From the NCBI RefSeq assembly GCF_900157375.1, contig NZ_LT721901.1, forward strand, positions 1,573,606 through 1,637,605: a stretch of DNA of 64,000 bases, in the 5' to 3' direction. The DNA is from Mycobacterium rhizamassiliense. GTDB taxonomy: Bacteria; Actinomycetota; Actinomycetes; Mycobacteriales; Mycobacteriaceae. Under the pieces are notes generated by a model that did not search any database, had not been told where the DNA came from, and saw only the letters and a program-made list of their open reading frames with translations. This document shows positions 1 to 9,041 of the stretch, in pieces. Numbering within the stretch: the stretch's first letter is position 1; each line of letters starts with the position of its first letter. The position numbers and the translations under genes are program-made.

Positions 1-1150
1 CTACTACGAGGCGCTCGACGCGTTCACCAGGCACATCGAGCCTGAATACCGCAAGCGCGCGATTCAGTGGGCTCAGCTCGACGGCAAGCAACGTCTCCTC
101 GTCGGCGGCAAGGTGAACCGGTTCATTCCGAATCCAACCTTTGACCCGGTGGCCAAACCCGGCGCGATGGACGAGTACTTCCGCGGCCGCAATCCCAAGA
201 GCGCCGATATGAACCAACTTTTCGGTGAGCTGGAGCCGATCCCAGCGGCATACCGCGATCGCGACGCTCGGCTCGCCCTGATGGATGAGCAGGGAATGCA
301 CGGTTGCATCCTGCTGCCGACTCTGGGTGTCGGCATCGAGCAGGCGCTGCTGCACGATCTCGACGCCTTGGCGGCGACGTTTCGCGCCTTCAATCGGTGG
401 ATGGACGAGGACTGGGGATTTGCCTACCGGGAGCGCATTTTTGCCGCTCCCTACATCACGCTGTGCGATCCGCAGAACGCCGTCCGGGAACTCGAATGGG
501 CCCTGGAGCGTGATGCACGTTTCATCGTCATGATTCCCGGGCCGATCGCGACCGCTGTGGGGATGAAGGCCCCGGGTGATCCGATGTTCGATGAATTCTG
601 GCAGCTGGCAAACGATTCCGGGATCACCGTGACCTACCACTCGGGCGAGACGTACTACTCCAAGTACCTGACCGCGTGGGGCGAAGCCGACTACATCATG
701 TCCTTCCAGTCAGCGATCGGGTTCCGGACGCTGTTCTCAGGCAACGCACTGCAGGACACCTTCGCAAACTTCCTGCTGCGTGGACACTTCCATAAGTTCC
801 CGAACCTGCGCATGGCCTCAATCGAGAGCGGGTCGGAATGGGTGTTCCACCTGTACGAAAAGCTCACCAAGGCCTACGGCATGATTCCGCACATCTACAA
901 GGAAGATCCGCGCGAGACGTTCCGGCGGCACGTCTGGGTTTCCCCCTTCTACGAAGACGAACTCGCCAGCTTGCTTCAGCTTGTCGGTCAAGATCACATC
1001 GTGATGGGCTCGGACTTTCCCCATGTCGAAGGCCTGGCAGTCCCGGCCTCCTACATCAAAGATCTGCAGAACTTCGACTACACCCCGGAGCAGTGCCGCA
1101 TCGTCATGCGCGACAACGGTATCGAGCTGTCGATCCGCCGTCCTGCGTGA
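1..1150 (+). CDS. Amidohydrolase (COG2159/Amidohydro_2 type), 5' partial
   Basis: This is a metal-dependent TIM-barrel hydrolase or decarboxylase-type protein. The reading frame is open from base 2 to the stop at 1148-1150, and translation upstream of the GTG at 113 (YYEALDAFTRHIEPEYRK...) looks like genuine family sequence. The gene therefore enters from outside the window, and the GTG at 113 is not the real start. The C-terminal family signature GSDFPHVEGL is present, as is a mid-barrel TYHSGE segment. Family members include amidohydrolases and nonoxidative decarboxylases such as ACMSD and gamma-resorcylate decarboxylase, so the exact reaction is open. It resembles the amidohydrolase at 32678-33934 in layout (same SDFPH.EGLA ending). 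It heads a + operon with an acyl-CoA ligase. Confidence 0.85.
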   Translation, partial: YYEALDAFTRHIEPEYRKRAIQWAQLDGKQRLLVGGKVNRFIPNPTFDPVAKPGAMDEYFRGRNPKSADMNQLFGELEPIPAAYRDRDARLALMDEQGMHGCILLPTLGVGIEQALLHDLDALAATFRAFNRWMDEDWGFAYRERIFAAPYITLCDPQNAVRELEWALERDARFIVMIPGPIATAVGMKAPGDPMFDEFWQLANDSGITVTYHSGETYYSKYLTAWGEADYIMSFQSAIGFRTLFSGNALQDTFANFLLRGHFHKFPNLRMASIESGSEWVFHLYEKLTKAYGMIPHIYKEDPRETFRRHVWVSPFYEDELASLLQLVGQDHIVMGSDFPHVEGLAVPASYIKDLQNFDYTPEQCRIVMRDNGIELSIRRPA

Positions 1151-1187
1151 CGGCCGCATCGGCGCTCCTAGACGATGTGAGTACGAG

Positions 1188-1481
1188 GTGAAAATCGGCA
1201 AGTCAGGCTTGGCGGCAGTCCTGCTCGAAGGCGGCGAGGAAACTGCGGCGGTGCTACTGATCCGCTCACCGCTACCCGAGGAATTGGACACCGAGCGAGA
1301 TCTTGATGGGCTTTCGCAGCTCGGGCTCGATATCGAGGCCGTCGACGAACTGATCGCCATGGCCGTCGAACGGGGGCAAGCCGACGATGGTGATGGAGAA
1401 CGGTTCCAGCACACTCTGTCTCGGCGGTATGCAGACCTCGTCCAACACTGGATCGCCGGGCGTGCAGGCGGGCAGTCCTAG
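1188..1481 (+). CDS. Small hypothetical protein (97 aa)
   Basis: I do not recognise this protein. The frame from GTG 1188 to the stop at 1479-1481 gives an acidic, Leu/Glu-rich sequence (VKIGKSGLAAVLLEGG...). It has mostly G/C third positions and fills the gap between the amidohydrolase and the ligase on the same strand. The GTG follows a weak purine stretch. No membrane segment or Cys cluster is visible. A longer frame runs back to 1023, but that part overlaps the amidohydrolase in another frame and looks like shadow. It may be a small accessory protein of the operon or a non-coding open frame. Confidence 0.45.
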   Translation: MKIGKSGLAAVLLEGGEETAAVLLIRSPLPEELDTERDLDGLSQLGLDIEAVDELIAMAVERGQADDGDGERFQHTLSRRYADLVQHWIAGRAGGQS

Positions 1482-1514
1482 CCGCAGCCCGCTAGTAGGG
1501 AAGGAACATTCGCG

Positions 1515-3095
1515 TTGAGCGACACGCTTCAGCAAGTTCTGGCTGCTCGGAAGTCCGAGGAGGGCGTCGCGGTGAAGTACGGCGACCGCTGCTGGACGTG
1601 GAACGAGTATCTGTCCGGCGCCGAGAGCCGGGCGGCCGCCCTCATCAGGATGGCCGATACCGACCGACCGTTCCATGTGGGGGTGCTGCTCGGCAACACC
1701 CCCGACATGCTCGAGCTGATGGCGTCAGCAGGCCTGGGTGGTTATGTGCTCTGTGGCTTGAACACCACCCGACGCGGCGAAGCCCTGGCCGCCGACATCC
1801 GCCGGGCTGACTGTCAATTCGTCGTAACCGATGCAGCGCATAGGCCGTTGTTGAGCGGACTCGATCTCCGTGGGATTCGAGTGTTCGACACCTCGACGCC
1901 GGAATGGCGGACGATGATCACCGAGTCCCTTGGTGAATTCACCCCCTACCGTCACGTGGAGCCACTGGACACCTTCATGATGATCTTCACCTCCGGAACC
2001 AGTGGCGATCCAAAAGCTGTACAGGTATCACACTTCATGGTGCTGGCTGCCGGAATGGCCCTCGCGCAACGCTTCTCGCTGTCGCACATGGACACCTGTT
2101 ATGTGTCGATGCCGCTGTTTCATTCCAACGCGGTCGTCGCCGGATGGGCACCGGCGGTAGTGACGGGCGCGGCGCTAGCTCCCGCCAAGTTTTCGGCATC
2201 ACGTTTTCTCGACGACGTCCGCCGGTACGGAGCCACGTACATGAACTACGTCGGCAAACCCCTCGCCTATATCCTGTCGACTCGGGAACGTTGCGACGAC
2301 GCCGAGAATCCGTTGCGGGCTGCTTTTGGCAACGAAGCCAACGAAAAAGACATCGGCGAGTTCAGCCGGCGGTTCGGCGTCATCGTCGAGGATGGCTTCG
2401 GCTCCACTGAGAACGCGGTTCACGTCATTCGTGAACCGGGAATGCCCAGCGGGTCTATTGGCAAAGGCGCACCGACGGTAGCCATCTACAACAGCGAGAC
2501 GATCAGTGAGTGCCCGCCGGCACGCTTCGACGAGTCCGGCGGGTTGCTGAACGCCCACGAGGCGATCGGCGAGCTCGTAAACACCACCGGCGGAGGCTAT
2601 TTCACCGGGTATTACAACGACCCTGAGGCGAACGCCGAACGGATGCGCCACGGCTTCTACTGGTCGGGCGATCTGGCCTACCGGGACGAGCAGGGCTGGA
2701 TCTATCTGGCGGGCCGAACTGCCGATTGGATGCGCGTCGACGGGGAGAACGTGACGGCCGCTCCGATTGAACGGATCCTGCTGCGCCACCCAGGGGTGAA
2801 CCGGGCCGCGGTGTACGCGGTGCCCGATGAGCGGGTCGGCGACCAGATCATGGCTGCCATGGTTCTCTACGATCACGGTGGTCTTCGCCCTGCCGATTTC
2901 TCGGCTTTCCTTGCGGCGCAATCGGACCTGTCCCCCAAATACTGGCCGCGATACGTGCGCATCGCATTGGCCTTGCCGACGACCGCAACGCACAAGACGT
3001 TGAAGCGGCAGCTCATCGCCGAGGGACCCGTCGCCGGCGACGGCATGCTGTGGACCCGCGAACCGCGGGGAACCGAATACCGCCGAATCGAATAG
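1515..3095 (+). CDS. AMP-dependent acyl-CoA synthetase (FadD-like)
   Basis: This enzyme activates a carboxylic acid to its CoA thioester via an acyl-adenylate. The 526-aa protein has the phosphate-binding loop MIFTSGTSGDPKAVQ (about residues 156-170), a YWSGDLAYRD segment carrying the ribose-binding Asp, the hinge region GRTADWMRVDGENV, and a C-terminal catalytic-type Lys in THKTLKRQL. The TTG start at 1515 is supported by AAGGA about nine bases upstream and by a good N-terminus. It lies in the + operon between the amidohydrolase and a kinase-like gene, so it probably loads the pathway substrate or an intermediate onto CoA. It is probably of FadD type for medium-to-long or cyclic acids; chain specificity cannot be read. 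Confidence 0.9.
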   Translation: MSDTLQQVLAARKSEEGVAVKYGDRCWTWNEYLSGAESRAAALIRMADTDRPFHVGVLLGNTPDMLELMASAGLGGYVLCGLNTTRRGEALAADIRRADCQFVVTDAAHRPLLSGLDLRGIRVFDTSTPEWRTMITESLGEFTPYRHVEPLDTFMMIFTSGTSGDPKAVQVSHFMVLAAGMALAQRFSLSHMDTCYVSMPLFHSNAVVAGWAPAVVTGAALAPAKFSASRFLDDVRRYGATYMNYVGKPLAYILSTRERCDDAENPLRAAFGNEANEKDIGEFSRRFGVIVEDGFGSTENAVHVIREPGMPSGSIGKGAPTVAIYNSETISECPPARFDESGGLLNAHEAIGELVNTTGGGYFTGYYNDPEANAERMRHGFYWSGDLAYRDEQGWIYLAGRTADWMRVDGENVTAAPIERILLRHPGVNRAAVYAVPDERVGDQIMAAMVLYDHGGLRPADFSAFLAAQSDLSPKYWPRYVRIALALPTTATHKTLKRQLIAEGPVAGDGMLWTREPRGTEYRRIE

Positions 3096-3199
3096 TCGGG
3101 TCCGCGGTTGACCAGACGCCAGGTCACCGGCACGTCGCATTTCCACACGGCAGGCCAGGTGTAGTTCAACGTGTTCTCATGCATTAGGAGTTGCCAGCG

Positions 3200-4264
3200 A
3201 TGTCACCAGTAATACCCTCCAGCCCAGGGGAAGTCACCAGATCGTGGCTGGCCGAAGTGCTCGACACCGACGTCCTCGACGTGTCAGTGACGCCGGTGGG
3301 CACTGGCCAAACCGGTGCCACCTATCGCGTTACGCCGACCTACTCGGCGGACCGCTGTGGGTTGCCTGACACCTTCATCGTGAAGTTGCCCTCTCAGGAC
3401 GAGGCCGTCCGCCAGCGCGTGGCAGGCGGGTACCGCTGCGAGTTTGCGTTCTATACCGACGTCGCTGACACGGTGGCCGTGCCGCTGCCACACTGCTTCC
3501 ATTGCGAAATCGACCGCGATGGAGCAGATTTCGTGCTGCTTCTGTCGGATCTTGCTCCTGCTGTTCAGGGCGACCAAATCGCGGGGTGCAACGCCGTCGA
3601 GGCGCGCTTGGCCGTCGAAGCCCTGGCTGGATTGCACGGACCGAGGTGGTGCGATCCCCGATGGCTGGCCTTCACCGGCGCGATGATGCCAAAGCTCGAC
3701 GCCGATGCAGCGAAGGGAATCGGCGAGCTGGCGATCATGGCAACAGACACGACGCTCGGCATGCTGGATGAGCGGATTACGGCCGCAGACCGCCGGACGC
3801 TGTGCGAGGCCGCGGCACTCGTCAGCGCCTGGATTCTCCTTGAACCTCAACGTTTCAGCATCCTGCATGGCGACTACCGGATCGATAACCTGTTGTTCGA
3901 CCCCGAGCGCAGCAAGGTCACGGTCGTCGACTGGCAGACCATGTCCATAGGCCTGCCTGCACGCGACCTCGCGTACTTCGCGGCGACCAGTTTGCTTCCC
4001 GAACAGCGGGCGCAGACCGAGCACGAGCTGGTGGGGGTGTATCGAGAGGCATTGCAGTTGCACGGTGTAACGGGTTACGACATCGACTCATGCTGGCGTG
4101 ACTATCGGCTCGGAATGCTTCAGGTGCCGCTGATCACTACCCTTGGATTCGCGTTCTCGGCGGCCACTGAACGTGGCGATGAAATGGTGCTGGCAATGTT
4201 GTCCCGCGGCTGTCGCGCAATCCGGGAACTGGGCACGCTAGATCTGATTCGGGAGCTGTCGTGA
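3200..4264 (+). CDS. Phosphotransferase family (APH-like) protein
   Basis: This is a kinase-fold protein of the aminoglycoside/choline phosphotransferase superfamily (354 aa). It shows the catalytic Brenner motif ILHGDYRIDNLLFD (HxDxxxxN pattern) followed by the metal-binding VVDWQ. An N-terminal nucleotide-binding lobe carries the ATP-Lys segment DTFIVKLPS. I chose ATG 3200 because AGGAG at 3186-3190 is nine bases upstream. A TTG at 3191 abuts that site and is unlikely. Mycobacteria carry such proteins beside fadE/fadD genes (the Rv3761c 'FadE36' type), where the phosphoacceptor is unknown. Its stop overlaps the next start (GTGA), so the two genes are translationally coupled. Confidence 0.85.
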   Translation: MSPVIPSSPGEVTRSWLAEVLDTDVLDVSVTPVGTGQTGATYRVTPTYSADRCGLPDTFIVKLPSQDEAVRQRVAGGYRCEFAFYTDVADTVAVPLPHCFHCEIDRDGADFVLLLSDLAPAVQGDQIAGCNAVEARLAVEALAGLHGPRWCDPRWLAFTGAMMPKLDADAAKGIGELAIMATDTTLGMLDERITAADRRTLCEAAALVSAWILLEPQRFSILHGDYRIDNLLFDPERSKVTVVDWQTMSIGLPARDLAYFAATSLLPEQRAQTEHELVGVYREALQLHGVTGYDIDSCWRDYRLGMLQVPLITTLGFAFSAATERGDEMVLAMLSRGCRAIRELGTLDLIRELS

Positions 4265-5307
4265 CAACGCTGCTGCCAGAACTTGGATGTTACCTGCTGG
4301 CCGGTCAGCCACGCTCTGCCAGGGATCTGATCGGCGAGGTCATTGATGCCGAAACACTAGGCCTGGGAACGGCATTCATTTCGGAGCGGTACAACAAAAA
4401 GGAAGCTGCTTCGTTGTGCGGTGCCGCGGCCGCAGTCAGCACCGACATTCAGATCTGTACCGCGGCCACTAATCACAATACCCGCCACCCGATGGTTACC
4501 GCCGGTATGGCACGCACCATGCAGGATCTCACCGGCGGCCGGTTCACGCTGGGTATAGGCCGCGGCATCGCCGTGCTCCAAGGGATGTACGGAATGACGA
4601 ACGTCAGCACCGCTCAGATGGAGGACTTCGCGGGATTGATGCGCAGGCTCTTTCGCGGCGAGGCCATCATCGGGCACGACGGACCGGCCGGAAAGTTCCC
4701 CGTGCTGCACCTCGACAGCGCACTCGACGAGCACCTGCCGATGTGCGTGGTGGCCTTCGGGCCAGAGACGTTGAAACTTGCGGGCCGCTGCTTCGACCAC
4801 GTCGTCCTGCATACCTATTTCACAGACGAGACTACCCGCCGGTGCGTGAAGGCGGTGAAGGCTTCAGCAGAGTCGGCCGGACGCAATCCCGACGACGTCG
4901 TCGTGTGGTCCTGCTTGGCTACCATCGGCGATCACGTGCCTTACGCTGATCGTCTCCGCAAAACTGTCGGCCGACTCGGCACCTACCTTCAAGGATATGG
5001 TCAGCTGTTGGTTGACACCAATGAGTGGGATCCTGCTGCGCTGCAGAGGTTTCTGTCCGATCCGATAGTCAGCGGCGTAGCTGGCCTGGATGTGGTCGGC
5101 ACGACGGAGCAGTTGGAGCATGCGGCAACGTTGATCCCACAAGACTGGCTAGCGGCAAGCGCCACCGGCACCCCGAAGGACTGTGTCGCGGCGATCGATC
5201 GGCAATTCGCGCTGGGCTGTGACCGCGTCATCCTGCACGGGTCCACTCCTATGGAATTGGCACCAATCGTGGCGGCGTACAAGGCCAGTCGCGAGAAGGA
5301 TGGCTAG
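4261..5307 (+). CDS. LLM-class, probably F420-dependent oxidoreductase
   Basis: This luciferase-like TIM-barrel oxidoreductase (348 aa) has the typical blocks LGLGTAFISERYN near the N-terminus, ATNHNTRHP, GRFTLGIGRG and GCDRVILHGS. The N-terminus LGCYLLAG and overall layout resemble a mycobacterial F420-dependent family (TIGR03857-like from memory; I cannot confirm this). It probably reduces or oxidises an alcohol, ketone or enoyl intermediate using F420 rather than FMN. The GTG start at 4261 overlaps the upstream stop by four bases. It is the last gene of the 1-5307 operon and is convergent with the acyl-CoA dehydrogenase at 5414. Confidence 0.82.
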   Translation: MTTLLPELGCYLLAGQPRSARDLIGEVIDAETLGLGTAFISERYNKKEAASLCGAAAAVSTDIQICTAATNHNTRHPMVTAGMARTMQDLTGGRFTLGIGRGIAVLQGMYGMTNVSTAQMEDFAGLMRRLFRGEAIIGHDGPAGKFPVLHLDSALDEHLPMCVVAFGPETLKLAGRCFDHVVLHTYFTDETTRRCVKAVKASAESAGRNPDDVVVWSCLATIGDHVPYADRLRKTVGRLGTYLQGYGQLLVDTNEWDPAALQRFLSDPIVSGVAGLDVVGTTEQLEHAATLIPQDWLAASATGTPKDCVAAIDRQFALGCDRVILHGSTPMELAPIVAAYKASREKDG

Positions 5308-5413
5308 TCCACCGTTGTCGTTGGGCTCCACGTAACGTCTTGCGAGATCTATGACGCAGTGTGCGGCTAACCGCCACCCTCAAAGACACCAACGTGCAGG
5401 ATGATTCGGACTG

Positions 5414-6529
5414 TCAGGCCCCGATGAGGCTCGCGACGCGCTCACGATGATATGCCGCGTCGCCGAACAAGAGCGCAGTGCTCTTGGCACGCCGCAGATA
5501 CAGATGCGCAGGGTGCTCCCAGGTGAAGCCGATCCCACCATGAATCTGGATGTTCTCGTAGGCGCAGTGCGTGAAAGCCTCCGAACACCTCGACTTGGCG
5601 ATGCTGGCAGCTAGGGCGAGGTCCGCGGAATCATCATCGGTGGCCCAAAGCCCTTGATAAGCAGCCGATCTCGCGCATTCGACCTCGAGCAGCATGTCAG
5701 CGCACTTGTGTTTGATCGCCTGGAACGAGCCGATCGCCCGGCCGTACTGGAAGCGCACCTTGGCGTATTCCACAGCCATCTCCAAGGTCCGTGCCGCTCC
5801 GCCGGCCTGCTCGGCCGCAAGACCGAGCGCGGCGAGATCGAGAATGCGCCTCAGCGCCGGTGCGGCTGCACCCTCGTCTCCGATGAGCCGAGCCGGTACG
5901 GATTCGAACTGTAGGCGGGCCTGCTTGCGCGTCAAGTCAAGGGTGGACAGGGCCTCTACATGAAGGCCGGCCGCGGCAGACTCGACCGCGAACAGGCTGG
6001 TGCCCGATTCGGTGCGTGCGGCGACCAAGATCAACTGGGCAGTGGCTCCGTCGATCACGTAGGACTTATGTCCCTCGAGGCGCCATTGGCCGTCCACTCG
6101 CCTGGCGCTCGTTTCGATATCCGACAGATCCGCGCAACCGTTATCTTCGGCGATCGCCAATGTGCCGCGCAGTTCGCCGGCGGCGATGCGTGGTAGATAG
6201 TCCTGCTTGGCAGCCGTGTCGTCGCAGGCGACGAGAAGTTCGCCGGCGAGCACGACGCTGGAAAAGTATGGTGCGCAGAGCAAACCAGCCCCAGCCTCCT
6301 CCAGCACCACACCGACCGCGGCGAAGCCTTGACCCAGGCCGCCGTATTCCTCGGGGATGGCCAGGCCGACGATGCCTAATTCCAGACCGAGCTGGTGCCA
6401 GACGCTGGTGTCGTACCCGTGCTGGGTGTCCATCAGACGGCGCACCTCGGACTCCGGCGATACGCGCGCCACGAACTCGCGCACGAGGACTCGCAGCTCC
6501 TCCTGCTCGTCGGTGAATGCGTACATCAT
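5414..6529 (-). CDS. Acyl-CoA dehydrogenase, Glu-containing partner
   Basis: This is a flavin-dependent acyl-CoA dehydrogenase (371 aa) that introduces the alpha,beta double bond in an acyl-CoA. It starts MMYAFTDEQEELR and ends with the motif GGIGFTWEHPAHLYLRR, which carries the Glu expected as catalytic base in the FadE 'alpha' type. The partner encoded at 7743-8990 lacks that motif. Such split pairs form heterotetramers in mycobacterial sterol side-chain degradation (FadE26/27, FadE28/29 type). ATG 6529 overlaps the stop of the upstream gene (ATGA). It is the last gene of the 5414-10984 operon. Confidence 0.88.
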   Translation of the reverse strand: MMYAFTDEQEELRVLVREFVARVSPESEVRRLMDTQHGYDTSVWHQLGLELGIVGLAIPEEYGGLGQGFAAVGVVLEEAGAGLLCAPYFSSVVLAGELLVACDDTAAKQDYLPRIAAGELRGTLAIAEDNGCADLSDIETSARRVDGQWRLEGHKSYVIDGATAQLILVAARTESGTSLFAVESAAAGLHVEALSTLDLTRKQARLQFESVPARLIGDEGAAAPALRRILDLAALGLAAEQAGGAARTLEMAVEYAKVRFQYGRAIGSFQAIKHKCADMLLEVECARSAAYQGLWATDDDSADLALAASIAKSRCSEAFTHCAYENIQIHGGIGFTWEHPAHLYLRRAKSTALLFGDAAYHRERVASLIGA

Positions 6530-7746
6530 GGTGTGGCCGCCTCACATACGTCGGTATCGTCGTATTGCGGAATCTGCGCGGATCCACCTGTCGCCTCCGG
6601 CAGGATGACAATCGCGCGTCCGCAGGCCGTGGTTTCGTCGCGTTGGTTGACGAGCGCGACGTCGATAGTGACTCGGTTGGTCGACGGGTCGACCTCCCCG
6701 ACAGTGCCCGACACGTAGTGCACGTCACCGACGTAGTTGAACTTCTTGACGGCGAAGCTCAACTGCCAGATCCATGCGCCGTCACCCATCCAGTTGGTGA
6801 TCAGATGGACCATCCAGTTGGTGCGCATGAAACCGTAGTCATAGCTTTCCGGCTGCCCCAGACGCGCGGCCGCGGACTGATCCCAGTGCACGCGGATCGC
6901 GGCGTCCCACGCTCCGAACCGATCCTTTTGATAGAAGCCAGGCATGCGCTGCCGGTTCTTGTAGGACAACTTGAAGGCGCCGAGACCGAGATCTCCCATT
7001 CCGATCCCGGCGTGCCAGTACACGATGTCGCTGACCGTCATCGGCCCCTTGACGATCGGCCCGAGAGTATCGCCCACGGCAACGTCGCCGACCAGGAACG
7101 GTGTGGCGCCGCGTCGCGTCTCATTCGCGTAGAGATGGTCGATGCGCTCAAGATCTTTGTCGGAGTAGGCCGGGGACTCGACGTGCCGATGCTTGCCCGC
7201 TGCACGAGATTTGTTGCGATCGGCATGCCAATAATCGAGGAATCGGACCGCATACGGCGATCCCGACTCGTCCTCCCAGGCCAGCCGATGCGAAACGAGC
7301 GCACCCTGGCCGCCACCAAACGAACTGGATTTCAGTTCGGCCGAGAACATGGACTGCTCACGTATCAGAACATCACCCGCCCGAACGGGTTTCGTGAAAA
7401 TCCACCGCTCACCGCACATGTACTGACCGATGTTCGCGAGCGGATCACCAGATGTCATTTCGGCGCGTTGCTCCTCGGTCCAATCAACGGGGCGCCACTT
7501 GCCTGCGGAGTAGGCATACAGCGGCGGGGCCAGCGAGGCCCCCCATGACGATGATTGCGCGTACGCCGGATCGCTATAGAGCGGATTGTCGTCGCCGTAC
7601 CCCTGTGCGAACTGCCGAAACGAGTCGACGGAACAGATCTCGTTGTGCATCCGCGCCGTCCGCCGGACCGGGATGCCGATGCGCCGTTGAACGGCGGCGA
7701 TGGTCTGCTCGTTGAGCGGTCGTGGGCTCTCGGGTGCCGCGCTCAT
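6526..7746 (-). CDS. MaoC/FAS1-like hot-dog dehydratase
   Basis: This is a double hot-dog fold protein (406 aa) of the FAS1-like/MaoC dehydratase kind, expected to hydrate or dehydrate enoyl-CoA. Visible segments are NEICSVDSFRQFAQGYGDDNPLY in the N-terminal hot-dog, the central GDTLGPIVKGPMTVSDIVYW and the C-terminal NWMVHLITNWMGD. An in-frame ATG exists 180 bases upstream, but it lies inside the neighbouring dehydrogenase. ATG 7746 forms an ATGA overlap with that gene and gives the natural start MSAAPESPRP. It sits between the two halves of an acyl-CoA dehydrogenase pair, so it probably acts on their product. Confidence 0.82.
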   Translation of the reverse strand: MSAAPESPRPLNEQTIAAVQRRIGIPVRRTARMHNEICSVDSFRQFAQGYGDDNPLYSDPAYAQSSSWGASLAPPLYAYSAGKWRPVDWTEEQRAEMTSGDPLANIGQYMCGERWIFTKPVRAGDVLIREQSMFSAELKSSSFGGGQGALVSHRLAWEDESGSPYAVRFLDYWHADRNKSRAAGKHRHVESPAYSDKDLERIDHLYANETRRGATPFLVGDVAVGDTLGPIVKGPMTVSDIVYWHAGIGMGDLGLGAFKLSYKNRQRMPGFYQKDRFGAWDAAIRVHWDQSAAARLGQPESYDYGFMRTNWMVHLITNWMGDGAWIWQLSFAVKKFNYVGDVHYVSGTVGEVDPSTNRVTIDVALVNQRDETTACGRAIVILPEATGGSAQIPQYDDTDVCEAATP

Positions 7747-8990
7747 GAACGACGTACCTTGCCCCAGGGAGTGTTTCGATCGTCGCCGGGTTCCTTGGGT
7801 AACCCCAGGATCCGCTCGCCCAGAATGTTGCGTTGGATCTCCGACGTCCCTCCGGAGATCGTCTTCGATTGCACTCTCATCAATGACCACGCCGTCTTGT
7901 CGCGGAAGCGATCCTCCCGTTGCCACGCCTGGCCGCCGAGCCCCTCGAGGTCTGCCGCCAGATCCTGTAATTCCTTGGCGTGTTCAGTGGAAAGCACCTT
8001 GAGCACTGAGCCTTCCGATCCTGCGCCATCACCGCGTTTGCGTCGTGCTGCCGCTCGCCGACTGGTCACCTGTATCAGCAGATCGTCGATGTAGGCCTTG
8101 GCCAACCGTTGCCGCATCACCGCGTCGGCGACGGGGGCGTGCCTGCGTACCAACGCATCCGCTGAGCGTCCTGTCGTCGTGCCTGGCAGCGCACCCCCAC
8201 TGCCAGAGGCGGATTGACGCTCATTGAGCAGAACCGACACGGTGATTTTCCAGCCGTCGTCCAGGCTGCCCAAGCGCATGGCATCCGACACCGTGGCATC
8301 GTCGAGAAATACCTCGTTGAATTCGACGTCGCCGGCGATATGGCGCAGCGGACGAACCGTGATCCCCGGTTGGTCCATAGCGATGAGGAACACCGTGATG
8401 CCGTCATGCTTGGGCACGTCGGGGTTGGTCCGCGCCAACAGGATGCCGTGGGTTGCCTCGTGGGCGAAGCTGGACCACACCTTCTGCCCGGTGATACGCC
8501 ATCCGTCGCCGTCTCGGAATGCACGCGTACTCAATCCGGCAAGGTCTGAGCCCGCACCGGGTTCGGAGAACAGCTGACACCAGATGTGTTCGCGGCTCAC
8601 GATCGCGGGAAGCAGGTCGCGCTTCTGTTCATCTGTGCCCCATCGCAAGATGGCAGGACCGACGAGGTCCAGCCCGATCAGCCCCAGCGAGAAGTTGGGA
8701 ACGCGGTATCGAGTCAGCATGCGCGACAACGCGATCGCCGTCGCGCGGTTCGCGCCGAGCCCGCCGTACTCTTGGGGCCAGGTGGGGGCCGCGTAGCCGG
8801 TCTCGCCCAGTCGGCGCCACCATCGGGCCTCATCAAGTTCGGTGCGCGCGGCGCGCAGTGATTCGGCGTCACCGGCATCGATGGCGCTGACCCACTTCGG
8901 GGGAAGCTCGGTGCGCAGGAACGTCTCCACGCGAGATGCGACGTCGTCGGCATCGCCTGGGACCGCTGTGTCCTCATCGGGTTTCGTCAT
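7743..8990 (-). CDS. Acyl-CoA dehydrogenase, partner lacking the usual Glu motif
   Basis: This acyl-CoA dehydrogenase-fold protein (415 aa) has the flavin/CoA segments LFSEPGAGSDLAGL and ITGQKVWSS and the C-terminal FAD motif GGTSEIQRNILGERILGLP. The GGIGxxWE block found in its operon mate (5414-6529) is absent, as in 'beta' subunits of mycobacterial heteromeric FadE enzymes. I prefer ATG 8990: AGGAAGGA lies about eleven bases upstream, whereas the ATG at 9011 would put that site inside the gene. It follows the CaiB gene after a 51-base gap. Confidence 0.87.
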   Translation of the reverse strand: MTKPDEDTAVPGDADDVASRVETFLRTELPPKWVSAIDAGDAESLRAARTELDEARWWRRLGETGYAAPTWPQEYGGLGANRATAIALSRMLTRYRVPNFSLGLIGLDLVGPAILRWGTDEQKRDLLPAIVSREHIWCQLFSEPGAGSDLAGLSTRAFRDGDGWRITGQKVWSSFAHEATHGILLARTNPDVPKHDGITVFLIAMDQPGITVRPLRHIAGDVEFNEVFLDDATVSDAMRLGSLDDGWKITVSVLLNERQSASGSGGALPGTTTGRSADALVRRHAPVADAVMRQRLAKAYIDDLLIQVTSRRAAARRKRGDGAGSEGSVLKVLSTEHAKELQDLAADLEGLGGQAWQREDRFRDKTAWSLMRVQSKTISGGTSEIQRNILGERILGLPKEPGDDRNTPWGKVRRS

Positions 8991-9041
8991 CTGACACGAA
9001 TCCTTCCTCATGAGTTACGTGCGCACTCAATTCCGGTGCTG

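Noticed and set aside
2199-3146. Long - frame (315 codons) antisense to the acyl-CoA ligase
   Set aside because: It overlaps fully with a ligase carrying all catalytic motifs and has no recognisable protein sequence of its own.
6517-7548. Long + frame (343 codons) antisense to the MaoC-like gene
   Set aside because: The composition is Arg/Val-rich with no family motif, and it mirrors a well-supported - gene. It is a by-product of GC-rich codon bias.
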